From positions 1,426,001 to 1,490,000 of the forward strand of contig NZ_CP033918.1 of NCBI RefSeq assembly GCF_003815675.1: a stretch of DNA of 64,000 nucleotides, given 5' to 3'. The notes under the pieces were generated by a model. That model was not told where the DNA came from, did no database searches, and was given only the letters and a program-made list of their open reading frames with translations. Shown here piece after piece: positions 29,054 to 37,798 of the stretch. The number at the start of each line of letters is the position of its first letter. The first letter of the stretch is position 1. The position numbers and the translations under genes are program-made. This DNA comes from Chryseobacterium sp. G0186 (GTDB lineage: Bacteria > Bacteroidota > Bacteroidia > Flavobacteriales > Weeksellaceae).

Positions 29054-29136
29054 TTTTTTAGACTTTTTCTGTTCTATCTATAACAAAATCATCATTATGA
29101 ATTTTGCTGTATCTTTATGCTACCTAACAAATAGCT

Positions 29137-29589
29137 ATGAAAATCATTCAGTACACCAAAATTTTCAGAAAAGACTGCATTGAGATCTTCAAGACCAATA
29201 TGCCCAAATTTTTTGCACCGGAAGAACTACCGCTTTTTGAAAGTTTTCTGGATGATGATACGGAAGAGAACTACTTCGTGGTAAAACTGGATGGTCCGGT
29301 AATAGGATGTGGTGGTTTTTTTTTAAATGCCAAAAGTAATGTTGCAGGATTGTCCTGGGGAATGGTTCACTCCCAATATCATGGAAAAGGAATTGGAAGA
29401 GCATTAACCCAATATAGGATTGATTTGTTGAAGGAAAACTATCCTGCCCTGCCCTACAAAATTGAAACCTCACAGCATACCGCCGAGTTTTATGAAAAAA
29501 ATGGCTTCAGAACGGTAGAGATTGTGCCTGACGGATTTGGTAAAGGAATTGACAAATACACAATGATCATGGAAGTCATTGAGCCATAA
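29137..29589 (+). CDS. GNAT family N-acetyltransferase
   Basis: 150 residues, full length for a single GNAT domain. Acetyl-CoA motif A is Q-Y-H-G-K-G-I-G-R-A-L-T (residues ~87-98; Q/R-x-x-G-x-G). It is preceded by the strand W-G-M-V-H and followed by the second half with T-A-E-F-Y-E-K-N-G-F-R-T-V near 113-125. It transfers an acetyl group from acetyl-CoA to an amine; acceptor unknown. Cytoplasmic. It sits between two lipoprotein genes on the same strand, 83 bp after the first and 50 bp before the second, with no sign of shared function. Confidence 0.9.
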   Translation: MKIIQYTKIFRKDCIEIFKTNMPKFFAPEELPLFESFLDDDTEENYFVVKLDGPVIGCGGFFLNAKSNVAGLSWGMVHSQYHGKGIGRALTQYRIDLLKENYPALPYKIETSQHTAEFYEKNGFRTVEIVPDGFGKGIDKYTMIMEVIEP

Positions 29590-29639
29590 TCTATAGTTGA
29601 GTCTTATCGGAAACTGTAAAACACCACAATGCGTACCCT

Positions 29640-30326
29640 ATGAAAATCAAATTGAGCTATCTGTTTATTCTGTTATGCATCCTTGTAAGCTGTCAGGAGA
29701 AATCAGTTATTAATGATCTGAAATTTTCCAACTATGCGGGGAATCCTAAAAAAATTACGGAGATCGTCACTTTTGCCAACCAAAATATGGATAAAAGTAT
29801 TTCTTATTTTGACAAAGATGGTTTTCTCACAAAAATTGAATCCTATAATCTGGCCAAAAGCGAATTTCCGGATCAAAGATTGCTCAGTGACATTCTTATT
29901 TATGATGCAAAGAATAAGACTAAGCGTTATTTCAAATCCATTGATGCTGAGAGCAAAAAGGTAGGCGCTACAGGCTATTTTGAAAAGGTTTCCGATTCGT
30001 TATATAGAAGAGTTTCAACTTCTGACACTCCTACTCCTCCTATGTCGCTCAACAAGTTATTGTATCTGGACAACAATAACCGCCTTATAAAAACAGAAGA
30101 AACCGGAAACTTTAACGGAACCCCTATTAATACTACCATGGTGTGTACCTACATCAACGGCGTAAAAAGTGGAATACTTGTTGAAGATCTGGTTAATCAC
30201 AAAAAAACGAAAATGCTCTATAAAAATGTAAAGCTTGATCCACAGGGGAATTTTGTTTATGAAGAATTAGTAGATGATTATGGAACTTTACAGCTAAAAA
30301 CTGAAAGAGAATTTGAATATTACTAA
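29640..30326 (+). CDS. Lipoprotein of unknown function
   Basis: 228 residues. Lipobox at L-V-S-C (cysteine ~19). The mature part consists of repeated beta-hairpin phrases (S-I-S-Y-F-D-K-D-G-F-L-T-K-I-E-S-Y; K-L-L-Y-L-D-N-N-N-R-L-I-K-T-E-E-T-G; K-L-D-P-Q-G-N-F-V-Y-E-E-L-V-D) of the YD/RHS-like antiparallel kind seen in many Bacteroidetes lipoproteins. No enzyme motif. Possibly part of an extended beta sheet or a small barrel. It is the last gene before the GC-rich intergenic repeats. Confidence 0.78.
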   Translation: MKIKLSYLFILLCILVSCQEKSVINDLKFSNYAGNPKKITEIVTFANQNMDKSISYFDKDGFLTKIESYNLAKSEFPDQRLLSDILIYDAKNKTKRYFKSIDAESKKVGATGYFEKVSDSLYRRVSTSDTPTPPMSLNKLLYLDNNNRLIKTEETGNFNGTPINTTMVCTYINGVKSGILVEDLVNHKKTKMLYKNVKLDPQGNFVYEELVDDYGTLQLKTEREFEYY

Positions 30327-30354
30327 TATAAAACTCATTAAAAACACCAATACA

Positions 30355-30620
30355 AGAGCTGTAGGTCCTTTGAAGGGGGCTCGAGGGACTTCCCCAACCC
30401 TCCGGAGGGTCTTTCAGACTGCCTCTACCCCCTTAAGGAACGGTCTCTACCCCCTTGGGTAAGGGGGTAGAGGTGGTTATAGAACGGGGTCCGGACCCTT
30501 ACCAAACGGGCTTCAGCCCCTTATCCAAGGGGGTATAATCCGTTATCATACTCCTTGGAGGGGGTTATGGAACGGGCTGCAGGGAGTAAAGTCTCCGAAT
30601 GTTAGAAATTCTATTTCAGG
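30355..30620. repeat. GC-rich inverted repeat cluster
   Basis: A block with C-runs and G-runs unlike its AT-rich surroundings. It holds at least one strong hairpin: CTCTACCCCCTT (30445-30456), loop GGGT, AAGGGGGTAGAG (30461-30472). An earlier CCTCTACCCCCTTAA arm (from 30422) could pair in its place, and GAACGGG-type phrases recur. It is probably an intergenic repeat element of the host genome and not a gene. Confidence 0.6.
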
Positions 30621-30688
30621 AAAGCCCTATTCAAATAATAGCTCAGAACTTCTCCCTTCAACAGATCGTTTTTTTTTACCATTGCTGA

Positions 30689-31099
30689 TTAATTAAACTT
30701 AAAAAAGAAATAGACTACCGCTGCCCATTCTTTTCTGATTCCTTTCGCATAGCCAATCGTACTGCGACTGCTGTTTTCCACTGTTCCGTCGTCTTTGATG
30801 TATCCAAGGGTTGAACGGCTGCTATTTTCTACGGTACCGTCTTTTTTAACGTACCCCACGGTGGATCGGCTGCTGTTTTCTATAGTCCCATCACTTTTGA
30901 TATAGCCTATTGTTGAACGATTTTTATTCTCTATTGTTCCGTCAGATTTAATGTAACCCATAGTGGAACGGCTGCTGTTTTCAATGGTTCCGTCGGGTTT
31001 GATATAGCCTGTTGTACTACGACTTCCTGATTCTATAGTTTGCGCTCCTATCATGGAAAGACTGAACAGAAAGAAACCAATGGCTGTTATTTTTTTCAT
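30689..31099 (-). CDS. Small exported tandem-repeat protein (5-fold beta-flower type)
   Basis: 136 residues. Signal peptide 1-19 (cleavage after I-G-A-Q). Residues ~20-120 are about six copies of a 17-residue unit of the form S-S-R-S-T-x-G-Y-I-K-x-D-G-T-(I/V)-E-N. I recall short Bacteroidetes proteins of this kind listed as 5-fold beta-flower proteins, in which each unit is one blade; the name is from memory. Last of the minus-strand array, behind its own TACTTTTG promoter box. The signal peptide is nearly the same as that of the chimeric RCC1 gene upstream. Confidence 0.75.
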   Translation of the reverse strand: MKKITAIGFFLFSLSMIGAQTIESGSRSTTGYIKPDGTIENSSRSTMGYIKSDGTIENKNRSTIGYIKSDGTIENSSRSTVGYVKKDGTVENSSRSTLGYIKDDGTVENSSRSTIGYAKGIRKEWAAVVYFFFKFN

Positions 31100-31143
31100 G
31101 GATTTACATTTTAATGGGTTATTGTTTTTTGTTTTTTAATATT

Positions 31144-31151
31144 CAAAAGTA
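31144..31151 (-). promoter_or_regulatory. Candidate -7 box TACTTTTG for the beta-flower gene
   Basis: On the minus strand, 44 bp before the ATG at 31099. The same position in the duplicated copy keeps the consensus as TATTTTTG (33109-33102), which supports a functional box. Confidence 0.5.
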
Positions 31152-31170
31152 TTGATTAGTTTTTAAAGAA

Positions 31171-31199
31171 TAACGCCACTTAAAAGATAAGTGGCGTTA
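31171..31199 (-). terminator. Terminator of the chimeric RCC1 gene
   Basis: TAACGCCACTTA / TAAGTGGCGTTA, 12-bp perfect stem with a 5-nt loop, between two minus-strand genes and before the next gene's promoter box. An identical hairpin stands at 33129-33157. Confidence 0.75.
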
Positions 31200-31255
31200 T
31201 TGTGAAAGATTTCAAATGTCAAGAAATCTTAGCTGTTATATTAAGATTTTAATCC

Positions 31256-33055
31256 TTATCGTTTGATGACTTTTACTGTTTTCACGAAGTCATTGGCAGC
31301 ATTTACTTTCACCAGATACACTCCTGACGGAAGTCCTGAAACATTAATTGATCCTTTCGTATCATTGATTGCTTTTGTAAGAACCAGCTGTCCTGCTGTA
31401 TTGTAAACCGTTACCAAAAGAATCTTTTGATCAAAAGAGACTGTTAAATAATCCTGTACCGGGTTTGGATATACTTTCAGCTGGTCTTCTTTTGCTGAAA
31501 TTTCATCAACTGCTAAACTACCTGTAGTGCAGGCAATAGGAACAAGTTCTGCTCTTTCAACAAGGGTACCATCCCCTAAGCTCCCTTCTTCATTTTTTCC
31601 ACATGCTTTCAAAAAACTATCATTATTTATAGCGAAAGTATGAGATCCCCCCGCAGAAACAATATTATAATCGTTAGTATTTCCCACAGAAACCCAGTTT
31701 GGAATATTTATGGGAGTGCTATTACCTAGCTGTCCATTATAATTTTGGCCACAAGCAAATATACTTCCAGATGTTTTTATCCCTACAGTATGATACCATC
31801 CTCCATCAACACTTTGAACCTGATCAGCTACAGCAGTAGGTATTAATTTTTTTGTAAAAGTTCCATTACCAAGCTGTCCGTCTTCATTTCCTCCCCAGGT
31901 GTAAAGTATCCCATTAGTATTTATTGCAGCAGAATGGTAGTAACCCGCGGTAATACTTTTCCAGTTCGTTTCTATTCCTATTTGTGTAGGTACAGTTTTA
32001 TTGTCGGATGTTCCATTACCCAGCTGTCCATAATGATTCCAACCCCAAGACCAAAGGGTTCCATCTGTTTTTATGGCCACAGAAAAATCATCACCCGCAG
32101 CAATACTTTTCCAATTAGTTTCTGTTCCTATTTGTGTAGGTACAGTTTTATTGATTATTGTCCCATCCCCCAGCTGACCTAAAAAGTTACGTCCCCATGC
32201 CCAAAGTGTTCCATCTGTTTTTATGGCTAATGTATGTGCTTCTCCCACGGCAATATCTACCCAATCTGTAGCAGTTCCTATTTGTGTGGGGATATTTTTA
32301 GCAACAGTAGTTCCGTCACCTAACTGACTAAAGGAATTACTTCCCCATCCCCAGAGTGTTCCATCAGTTTTTATGGCAAAAGAAATATACTTTGCTGCTG
32401 CTATTTTCTGCCAATTCGAACTCAAGCCTATTTGTTTTGGAATGCTTCTCCTTACAGTGGTACCATCCCCTAATTCCCCCAAAAAATTAGAACCCCAGGT
32501 CCAAAGTGTTCCATCTGTTTTTATTCCTAAGGAATGGAGAAAACCAGCGTCTATTTTTTGCCAGCAACCTGCAGGAGGAGGGGTAATAAAAGAACCTCCC
32601 GGAATCCAGCTACTTTGATCGGATCCACAATTAGATGATACCCACCAGTAGTAAGTGGTGTTAGGCAATAAATTGGTGGCATTAGCTGTTGTAGAAACAG
32701 TATTCCCACTTGCGCTTCCAATAGTGGGACTAGTCCCATAACTATATACATATCCTCCATTCGGTGCCACTGATGATGGTAACCAGTTAAAGGTAGCCGT
32801 AGTAGAAGTGACATTGGAAGTATACAACTGGCTTGGGGGATCACAATTTGTAAGACGAGCGACAGGAGTAAGCATTGTCTTTTGAATAGAGGTATCATCG
32901 TTTTTAATATAACCGAATGTGGAACAACTGTCGGTTTCAATGATTCTGTCGGTTTTAATATATTCCGCTGTATTATGAATTTCCGATTCTATAGTTTTAG
33001 CACTTACAACCGAAAGGTTGAAAAGCAGGAAGCAAATAGCTGCTATTTTTTTCAT
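31256..33055 (-). CDS. Chimeric RCC1-propeller T9SS protein
   Basis: 599 residues. The first ~55 residues match the beta-flower protein: signal peptide M-K-K-I-x-A-I and then decayed repeat units (T-I-E-S, G-Y-I-K-N-D-D). Residues ~75-160 are a fibronectin type III domain ([21 protein letters not shown]). Residues ~165-510 hold seven RCC1-type repeats of ~50 residues ([14 protein letters not shown], Q-L-G-D-G-T, I-G-T-x-x-N-W), enough for one seven-bladed propeller. The end is a T9SS type A tail identical over its last ~75 residues to that of the next gene upstream. Exported; the propeller probably binds a ligand. Its body matches the second half of the larger RCC1 proteins. Confidence 0.85.
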   Translation of the reverse strand: MKKIAAICFLLFNLSVVSAKTIESEIHNTAEYIKTDRIIETDSCSTFGYIKNDDTSIQKTMLTPVARLTNCDPPSQLYTSNVTSTTATFNWLPSSVAPNGGYVYSYGTSPTIGSASGNTVSTTANATNLLPNTTYYWWVSSNCGSDQSSWIPGGSFITPPPAGCWQKIDAGFLHSLGIKTDGTLWTWGSNFLGELGDGTTVRRSIPKQIGLSSNWQKIAAAKYISFAIKTDGTLWGWGSNSFSQLGDGTTVAKNIPTQIGTATDWVDIAVGEAHTLAIKTDGTLWAWGRNFLGQLGDGTIINKTVPTQIGTETNWKSIAAGDDFSVAIKTDGTLWSWGWNHYGQLGNGTSDNKTVPTQIGIETNWKSITAGYYHSAAINTNGILYTWGGNEDGQLGNGTFTKKLIPTAVADQVQSVDGGWYHTVGIKTSGSIFACGQNYNGQLGNSTPINIPNWVSVGNTNDYNIVSAGGSHTFAINNDSFLKACGKNEEGSLGDGTLVERAELVPIACTTGSLAVDEISAKEDQLKVYPNPVQDYLTVSFDQKILLVTVYNTAGQLVLTKAINDTKGSINVSGLPSGVYLVKVNAANDFVKTVKVIKR

Positions 33056-33101
33056 GGATTTAGACTTTAATAGGTTATTGTTTTTAGTTTTTTTAGATAT
33101 T

Positions 33102-33109
33102 CAAAAATA
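33102..33109 (-). promoter_or_regulatory. Candidate -7 box TATTTTTG for the chimeric RCC1 gene
   Basis: Minus strand, 46 bp before the ATG at 33055; conserved in position with the box at 31151-31144. Confidence 0.5.
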
Positions 33110-33128
33110 TTGATTAATTTTTAAAGAA

Positions 33129-33157
33129 TAACGCCACTTAAAAGATAAGTGGCGTTA
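33129..33157 (-). terminator. Terminator of the 1064-residue RCC1 gene
   Basis: Same 12-bp stem and 5-nt loop as at 31171-31199, lying 57 bp beyond the stop codon on the minus strand. Confidence 0.75.
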
Positions 33158-33213
33158 TTGTGAAAGATTTCAAATGTCAAGAAATCTTAGCTGTTATATT
33201 AAGATTTTAATGC

Positions 33214-36200
33214 TTATCGCTTAATCACTTTTACCGTTTTCACAAAGTCATTGGCAGCATTTACTTTCACCAGATACACTCCTGACGGAAGTCCTGAAAC
33301 ATTAATTGATCCTTTCGTATCATTGATTGCTTTTGTAAGGACCAGCTGTCCTGCTGTATTGTAAACCGTTACCAAAAGAATCTTTTGATCAAAAGAAACC
33401 GTTAAATAATCCTGTACAGGATTTGGATATACTTTCAGCTGGTCTTCTTTTGCTGAAACGTCATGAGTTGCTAAATTAGTATTCGGGCCACAAGAAACCG
33501 TTCCAAATATTTTTTTACCAGCATAAGTTCCGTCTCCCAACTGTCCGAAATTACCAGCCCCGCAGCTTGACAAATGTCCATTTACATTAATCGCAAATGT
33601 ACTATACTCACCTGCTGCTGCACTTTTCCTGTTTGTACCACTTGGGATAAGGATTGGTGTAGGTCTGTTAGTGGTAGTTCCATCTCCTAATTGGCTAACA
33701 TTATTGCTTCCCCAGGCCCAAAGAGTTCCATCTGTTTTTATTCCTGTAGCATGTGCAGATCCTAGATCAAAGTTTTGCCAGTTATTTTCTGTTCCTATTT
33801 GACCCGGAACCAATCTATCAGTGGTTGTTCCGTTACCTAATTGTCCTTCTGTATTTCTTCCCCAGCTCCAAAGGGTACCATCTGTTTTCATTCCAACTGA
33901 ATAAAAGAAACCAAGGTCTACTTTTTGCCAGTTGCTGTCTGTTCCTATCTGAACAGGAGTAGAGTTTCCGGAAGTCGTTCCGTCTCCCAATTGTCCAAAA
34001 CCATTATTTCCCCAGCCCCAAAGGGTACCATTGGTTTTGATGGCTAATGTATGCGCAAATCCGGCACCCACAGTCTTCCAATTGGTATCGGTACCAATTT
34101 GTGTAGGTATATTTTTATTGATAGTGGTACCATCTCCTACTTGCCTATTATCATTCTTTCCCCAGCCCCAAAGGGTTCCGTTTGCTTTTATAGCCAAAGA
34201 ATGAGCACCTCCTGATGCAATACTTACCCAGTCTGTTGCTGTTCCGACTTGCTTTGGAATATTGCTATTGGCAAGGTTTCCGACTCCAAGCTGTCCATTA
34301 TCATTTTTTCCCCATGCCCATAGTGTTCCGTCTGCTTTGATTGCCAATGTATGATAATCTCCGGCAACTGCCTGTACCCAATTATTTCCGGTTCCTACTT
34401 TTCCCGGGATATTTTTGGAAGTTGAGGATCCATCCCCTAATTGGCCAAACAGACCATTACCCCATGTCCAAAGGGTACCATCTGATTTTATCCCTACTGA
34501 ATATCCGCCTGCCGAACTGATGCTTTCCCAGCAACCCGTTGTATTATCAGAAAGTGTAGTGAATGGAGTACCTGGTGCCCAACTACTTTGGCTCGTTCCG
34601 CAATGAGAGGCTACCCACCAATAATATGTTGTATTAGGTAATAAATTGCTTACATTCGCCGTGGTAGAAAAAGTACTTTTATCCGGACCTCCTATCGTTG
34701 GACTGGTACTGTACATATATATATAACCGCCAGTAGTGGCTGATGCTGCTGTCCAGTTAAGGGTAGCAGATTGAGAAGTCACATTGCTAGTCCAGAATTG
34801 TGATGGAGCATTACATACGGAAGGACAGGCAACTGTAATATATGTATTTCTTTGATCATAAGTTCCATCTCCTAATTGGCCACCAGTATTTTGACCACCT
34901 GCTCTCACAAAACCGTCTGCATTTAAATTCAGAATATGATTTGCTCCTGCAGCAATTAGCACATTATCTGAAGGGACAGCTACTTGTGTTGGGGTTGATT
35001 GATACCCTGCTGCACCGTTCCCCAACTGTCCATACAGATCGCTTCCCCATGCCCAAAGGCTGCCATCTGTTTTAAGTGCATATGAAAAATGATATCCTAA
35101 CGACATTTTTGACCAGTTGGTTGCAGTGCCTATTTGTGTTGGAGTGCTTTTACTAACATTAGTTCCATCTCCCACCTGTCCATCAAAATTATATCCCCAG
35201 GCCCAAAGAGTACCATTGGTTTTGATAGCCATAGAATGTCCGAAACCAGCAGCTGTAATTTTCCAGTCAGTAGCTGTTCCGATTTGAATAGGGCTAAATC
35301 TATAGGTTGTGGTTCCATCTCCCAATTGTTTATAGGTATTGTTTCCCCATGCCCAAAGGGTACCATTGGTTTTGGTGGCAATTGCATGCCCCATGGCTCC
35401 TACTGCAATACTTTCCCAATTCGTTGCAGTTCCGATTCGGGTAGGTACGTTTTTATCTATGTTTGTACCATCTCCTAATTGGCCAACACTATTGTTTCCC
35501 CAGCCCCAAAGGGTACCATCTGTTTTAATGGCTAATGTTTCGGCAAGTGCTGTAGTTATAGTTTTCCAGTTATTCGCAGTTCCAATTTGTACAGGAACAG
35601 TCATATCTGTTGATGCTCCGTTACCTAATTGTCCTTCTGTATTTCTTCCCCATGCCCAAAGGGTACCATCTGTTTTGATAGCAAAATTGTGATAATCTCC
35701 GGCAACTATTTTCAGCCAATCATTACCCGTTCCTACTTGTACCGGAACATTTCTTAGGGTAGTAGATCCATCCCCCAATTGACCATAATTATTAGCTCCC
35801 CATGTCCAAAGAGTACCATCTGTTTTTATGGCTACGGAATGAAAATAACCTGCACTAATTTCCTTAAAGCAACCCGCAGGGGCCGGAGTTCCTACATTAA
35901 TAACATTTCTGAAAACAGGTCCCCAAACTCCCGTATTGTCTTTGATACGGACATTAAATACATGCAATCCATTAGATGGTAAAGCAATTCCTGTTTTGGT
36001 CAATTGCTCATAAGCACTGTTGAAATTCCCATCAGCAGCCAATACCGGAGTCCCGTTTCCGGCTCCCGGATCGGTATCCCAAAAATACTCTGCCTGTGCA
36101 AGAGCCATTAGCGTAGATGTTGGGTTTTGCTGAACATCAATGACGTTCGTAAAAACAGGTCCCCAAACTCCATTGTTATCTTTGATACGCATAGAGAATT

Positions 36201-36408
36201 TGTGTAAACCGTTCCCCGGTGTTGTAATCCCTGTTTTGGTCAGCTGTTCAAACGCACTGTTAAAACTTCCGTCGGTAGCCAATACCGGGGTACCGTTTCC
36301 TATTCCGGGATCGGTATCCCAGAAATATTCAGCCTGACTTACGAATACTTGTGCCGGGCACAGCATTACCATAAGCAAAGCGATTATACTACAGATATAA
36401 TTTTTCAT
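33214..36408 (-). CDS. Two-propeller RCC1 T9SS protein (1064 aa)
   Basis: Signal peptide 1-19 (C-P-A-Q). Two copies of a ~75-residue unit ([17 protein letters not shown] ... G-L-H-x-F-x-x-R-I-K-D-N-x-G-V-W-G-P-V-F) occupy ~25-180. Seven RCC1 repeats (~185-530), a fibronectin type III domain (~535-620), seven more RCC1 repeats (~625-975) and a T9SS type A tail (~990-1064) follow; the count of 7+7 suggests two complete seven-bladed propellers. Secreted; the propellers' partner is unknown. It lies 19 bp after the beta-helix gene on the same strand, so the two are one transcript. The paralogue at 37799-41248 has the same plan with one more N-terminal unit. Confidence 0.88.
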   Translation of the reverse strand: MKNYICSIIALLMVMLCPAQVFVSQAEYFWDTDPGIGNGTPVLATDGSFNSAFEQLTKTGITTPGNGLHKFSMRIKDNNGVWGPVFTNVIDVQQNPTSTLMALAQAEYFWDTDPGAGNGTPVLAADGNFNSAYEQLTKTGIALPSNGLHVFNVRIKDNTGVWGPVFRNVINVGTPAPAGCFKEISAGYFHSVAIKTDGTLWTWGANNYGQLGDGSTTLRNVPVQVGTGNDWLKIVAGDYHNFAIKTDGTLWAWGRNTEGQLGNGASTDMTVPVQIGTANNWKTITTALAETLAIKTDGTLWGWGNNSVGQLGDGTNIDKNVPTRIGTATNWESIAVGAMGHAIATKTNGTLWAWGNNTYKQLGDGTTTYRFSPIQIGTATDWKITAAGFGHSMAIKTNGTLWAWGYNFDGQVGDGTNVSKSTPTQIGTATNWSKMSLGYHFSYALKTDGSLWAWGSDLYGQLGNGAAGYQSTPTQVAVPSDNVLIAAGANHILNLNADGFVRAGGQNTGGQLGDGTYDQRNTYITVACPSVCNAPSQFWTSNVTSQSATLNWTAASATTGGYIYMYSTSPTIGGPDKSTFSTTANVSNLLPNTTYYWWVASHCGTSQSSWAPGTPFTTLSDNTTGCWESISSAGGYSVGIKSDGTLWTWGNGLFGQLGDGSSTSKNIPGKVGTGNNWVQAVAGDYHTLAIKADGTLWAWGKNDNGQLGVGNLANSNIPKQVGTATDWVSIASGGAHSLAIKANGTLWGWGKNDNRQVGDGTTINKNIPTQIGTDTNWKTVGAGFAHTLAIKTNGTLWGWGNNGFGQLGDGTTSGNSTPVQIGTDSNWQKVDLGFFYSVGMKTDGTLWSWGRNTEGQLGNGTTTDRLVPGQIGTENNWQNFDLGSAHATGIKTDGTLWAWGSNNVSQLGDGTTTNRPTPILIPSGTNRKSAAAGEYSTFAINVNGHLSSCGAGNFGQLGDGTYAGKKIFGTVSCGPNTNLATHDVSAKEDQLKVYPNPVQDYLTVSFDQKILLVTVYNTAGQLVLTKAINDTKGSINVSGLPSGVYLVKVNAANDFVKTVKVIKR

Positions 36409-36427
36409 ATTGTTATTTCATTAAGAA

Positions 36428-37609
36428 TTACTTAGAAAAACCTGATCCACTGATGTTCAAAGTACCACTGCTAATGGATCTCGGAGTTACCAAATAGTTT
36501 ACCTGAGGTCTCCCTCCATTATCTATCGGCCAATAATTAGCCCAGCTGTTGGAACCACCATAGTGTCCGGCATCATTTCTGGTTAAGTCTAAATCTGTGT
36601 ATTTTACATCGGGATTTCCGGCATTTGTATTCATCCCTGTTACCGTGTATGTTGTATTATCAAAATTCATATTTACTGATCCTGAATTGTTGCTTTGAGT
36701 CATATTACCCTGTGTTACAAAAGGATTGGTGAATACATTATAGCTAGCTGTCACAATTGCATTAGTACTCTCGTTTTGAATACAAGCGTTGCTTTGCCCT
36801 ACCATAAAGGAAGAAGCATTGTTCATAATAGCAATATTCCCTGTGACTGTGTTGTTATTTAAGCTAATATAAAATGGAGCTACATCCCCAATATTTGGGT
36901 CATAAACGGTATTGTTAGTGATTTCGTTAGAACTGCCTGCTTTAATATCGTGAACAGATATACGGGAGCAAAAATTATTGTGGAATTTAAAATCGTAACT
37001 TGATTGTGTGTATGCTAACACATACTCAATTTTATTTCCGTAAACCTCAACACCAGATGTTGCCGGAGAGGTATCCGCAGCGGTAGCATAGACTGAAATA
37101 TCCTGTGCTTTATTAGCGGTACATATTCCATGGGTAAAGTTAATACTTCCTCTAACCGTAGAACCGGAAATGTTTGTGGTAGTATTGATTTGATTGGTAT
37201 TAACATTATTCAAATCACAGTTCAAAAGATTGATGGTTGTTCTTCCGCCTGATGTTCCACCGCTTGTTCTTACGTTATAGATTGTATAATTCCCGGAACT
37301 CAAATTGCTGATGGTTACAACTCTTCCCGCAGCCGGATTGATGGTAATGGTTCCCTGAATAAAATATCTGTTATTATTGTTTTCAGAAATAAAAGTCAGC
37401 GATTTATTGATCGTGAGATTTTCTACATAAGCGGCACCGTTTATTTTAGGTTGAATAATGATACGGTCTCCTTCTGCCGCTGCCGTGATTGCTGCACTTA
37501 CAGAAGAATAAGCACCGCCCGCGCCTCCATTTCTAACGTATAAATCTGCTGCAAAAGCCATAGTACTGGATAAACCTGTCAAGGCAAGGATAAGTAATTG
37601 TTTTGTCAT
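36428..37609 (-). CDS. Exported right-handed beta-helix protein (copy 2)
   Basis: 393 residues. Signal peptide 1-20 (M-A-F-A-A cleavage). The mature N-terminus D-L-Y-V-R-N-G-G-A-G-G-A-Y-S-S-V-S-A-A-I-T-A-A is the usual start of parallel beta-helix (pectin lyase-like) proteins, followed by I-I-I-Q-P-K, N-K-S-L-T-F-I-S and many short Asn-rich strands (I-T-N-N-T-V-Y; N-N-T-V-T-G-N-I-A-I-M-N-N). No polysaccharide-lyase catalytic residues can be picked out, and there is no T9SS tail; it ends T-L-N-I-S-G-S-G-F-S-K. Close paralogue of the gene at 41268-42458. It is first in a two-gene unit with the RCC1 gene 19 bp downstream. Confidence 0.83.
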   Translation of the reverse strand: MTKQLLILALTGLSSTMAFAADLYVRNGGAGGAYSSVSAAITAAAEGDRIIIQPKINGAAYVENLTINKSLTFISENNNNRYFIQGTITINPAAGRVVTISNLSSGNYTIYNVRTSGGTSGGRTTINLLNCDLNNVNTNQINTTTNISGSTVRGSINFTHGICTANKAQDISVYATAADTSPATSGVEVYGNKIEYVLAYTQSSYDFKFHNNFCSRISVHDIKAGSSNEITNNTVYDPNIGDVAPFYISLNNNTVTGNIAIMNNASSFMVGQSNACIQNESTNAIVTASYNVFTNPFVTQGNMTQSNNSGSVNMNFDNTTYTVTGMNTNAGNPDVKYTDLDLTRNDAGHYGGSNSWANYWPIDNGGRPQVNYLVTPRSISSGTLNISGSGFSK

Positions 37610-37671
37610 GGTAGTATAAAAATTATTAGTTTAATATTAAATGTAGATTTTGATTTTTAAAATAAATTCAT

Positions 37672-37760
37672 AAAAAAGAAGATCTTCATCAATCAATGAA
37701 CATTGATTCTGAAAAGTATTTTCACTGATCATGTTATTGATTGAAAAAGACCTCTTTTTA
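37672..37760 (-). terminator. Long imperfect hairpin after the 1149-residue RCC1 gene
   Basis: AAAAGAAGATCTT...CAATCAATGAAC (from 37672) pairs with GTTATTGATTG...AAGACCTCTTTTT (to 37760) over ~25 bp with mismatches and a ~27-nt loop. On the minus strand it ends in a T-run. Part of it returns as a remnant near 42525-42560, upstream of the other beta-helix copy. Confidence 0.55.
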
Positions 37761-37798
37761 ATTATTTAGACTGTACTGTTGTCATAAAATTTCAACAG

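Larger units (their letters stand above)
31100..31510. repeat. Direct repeat copy A (tail of RCC1 gene + terminator + promoter)
   Basis: Nearly identical to 33056-33473, offset about 1957 bp. It holds the last ~80 codons of the chimeric RCC1 gene, the terminator hairpin, a TAnnTTTG box and the leader of the beta-flower gene. The likeness goes on into that gene's signal peptide. Confidence 0.85.
33056..33473. repeat. Direct repeat copy B
   Basis: Counterpart of 31100-31510: the T9SS tail of the 1064-residue gene, the 12-bp hairpin and the leader of the chimeric gene. Together the two copies flank the chimeric gene body. Confidence 0.85.
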
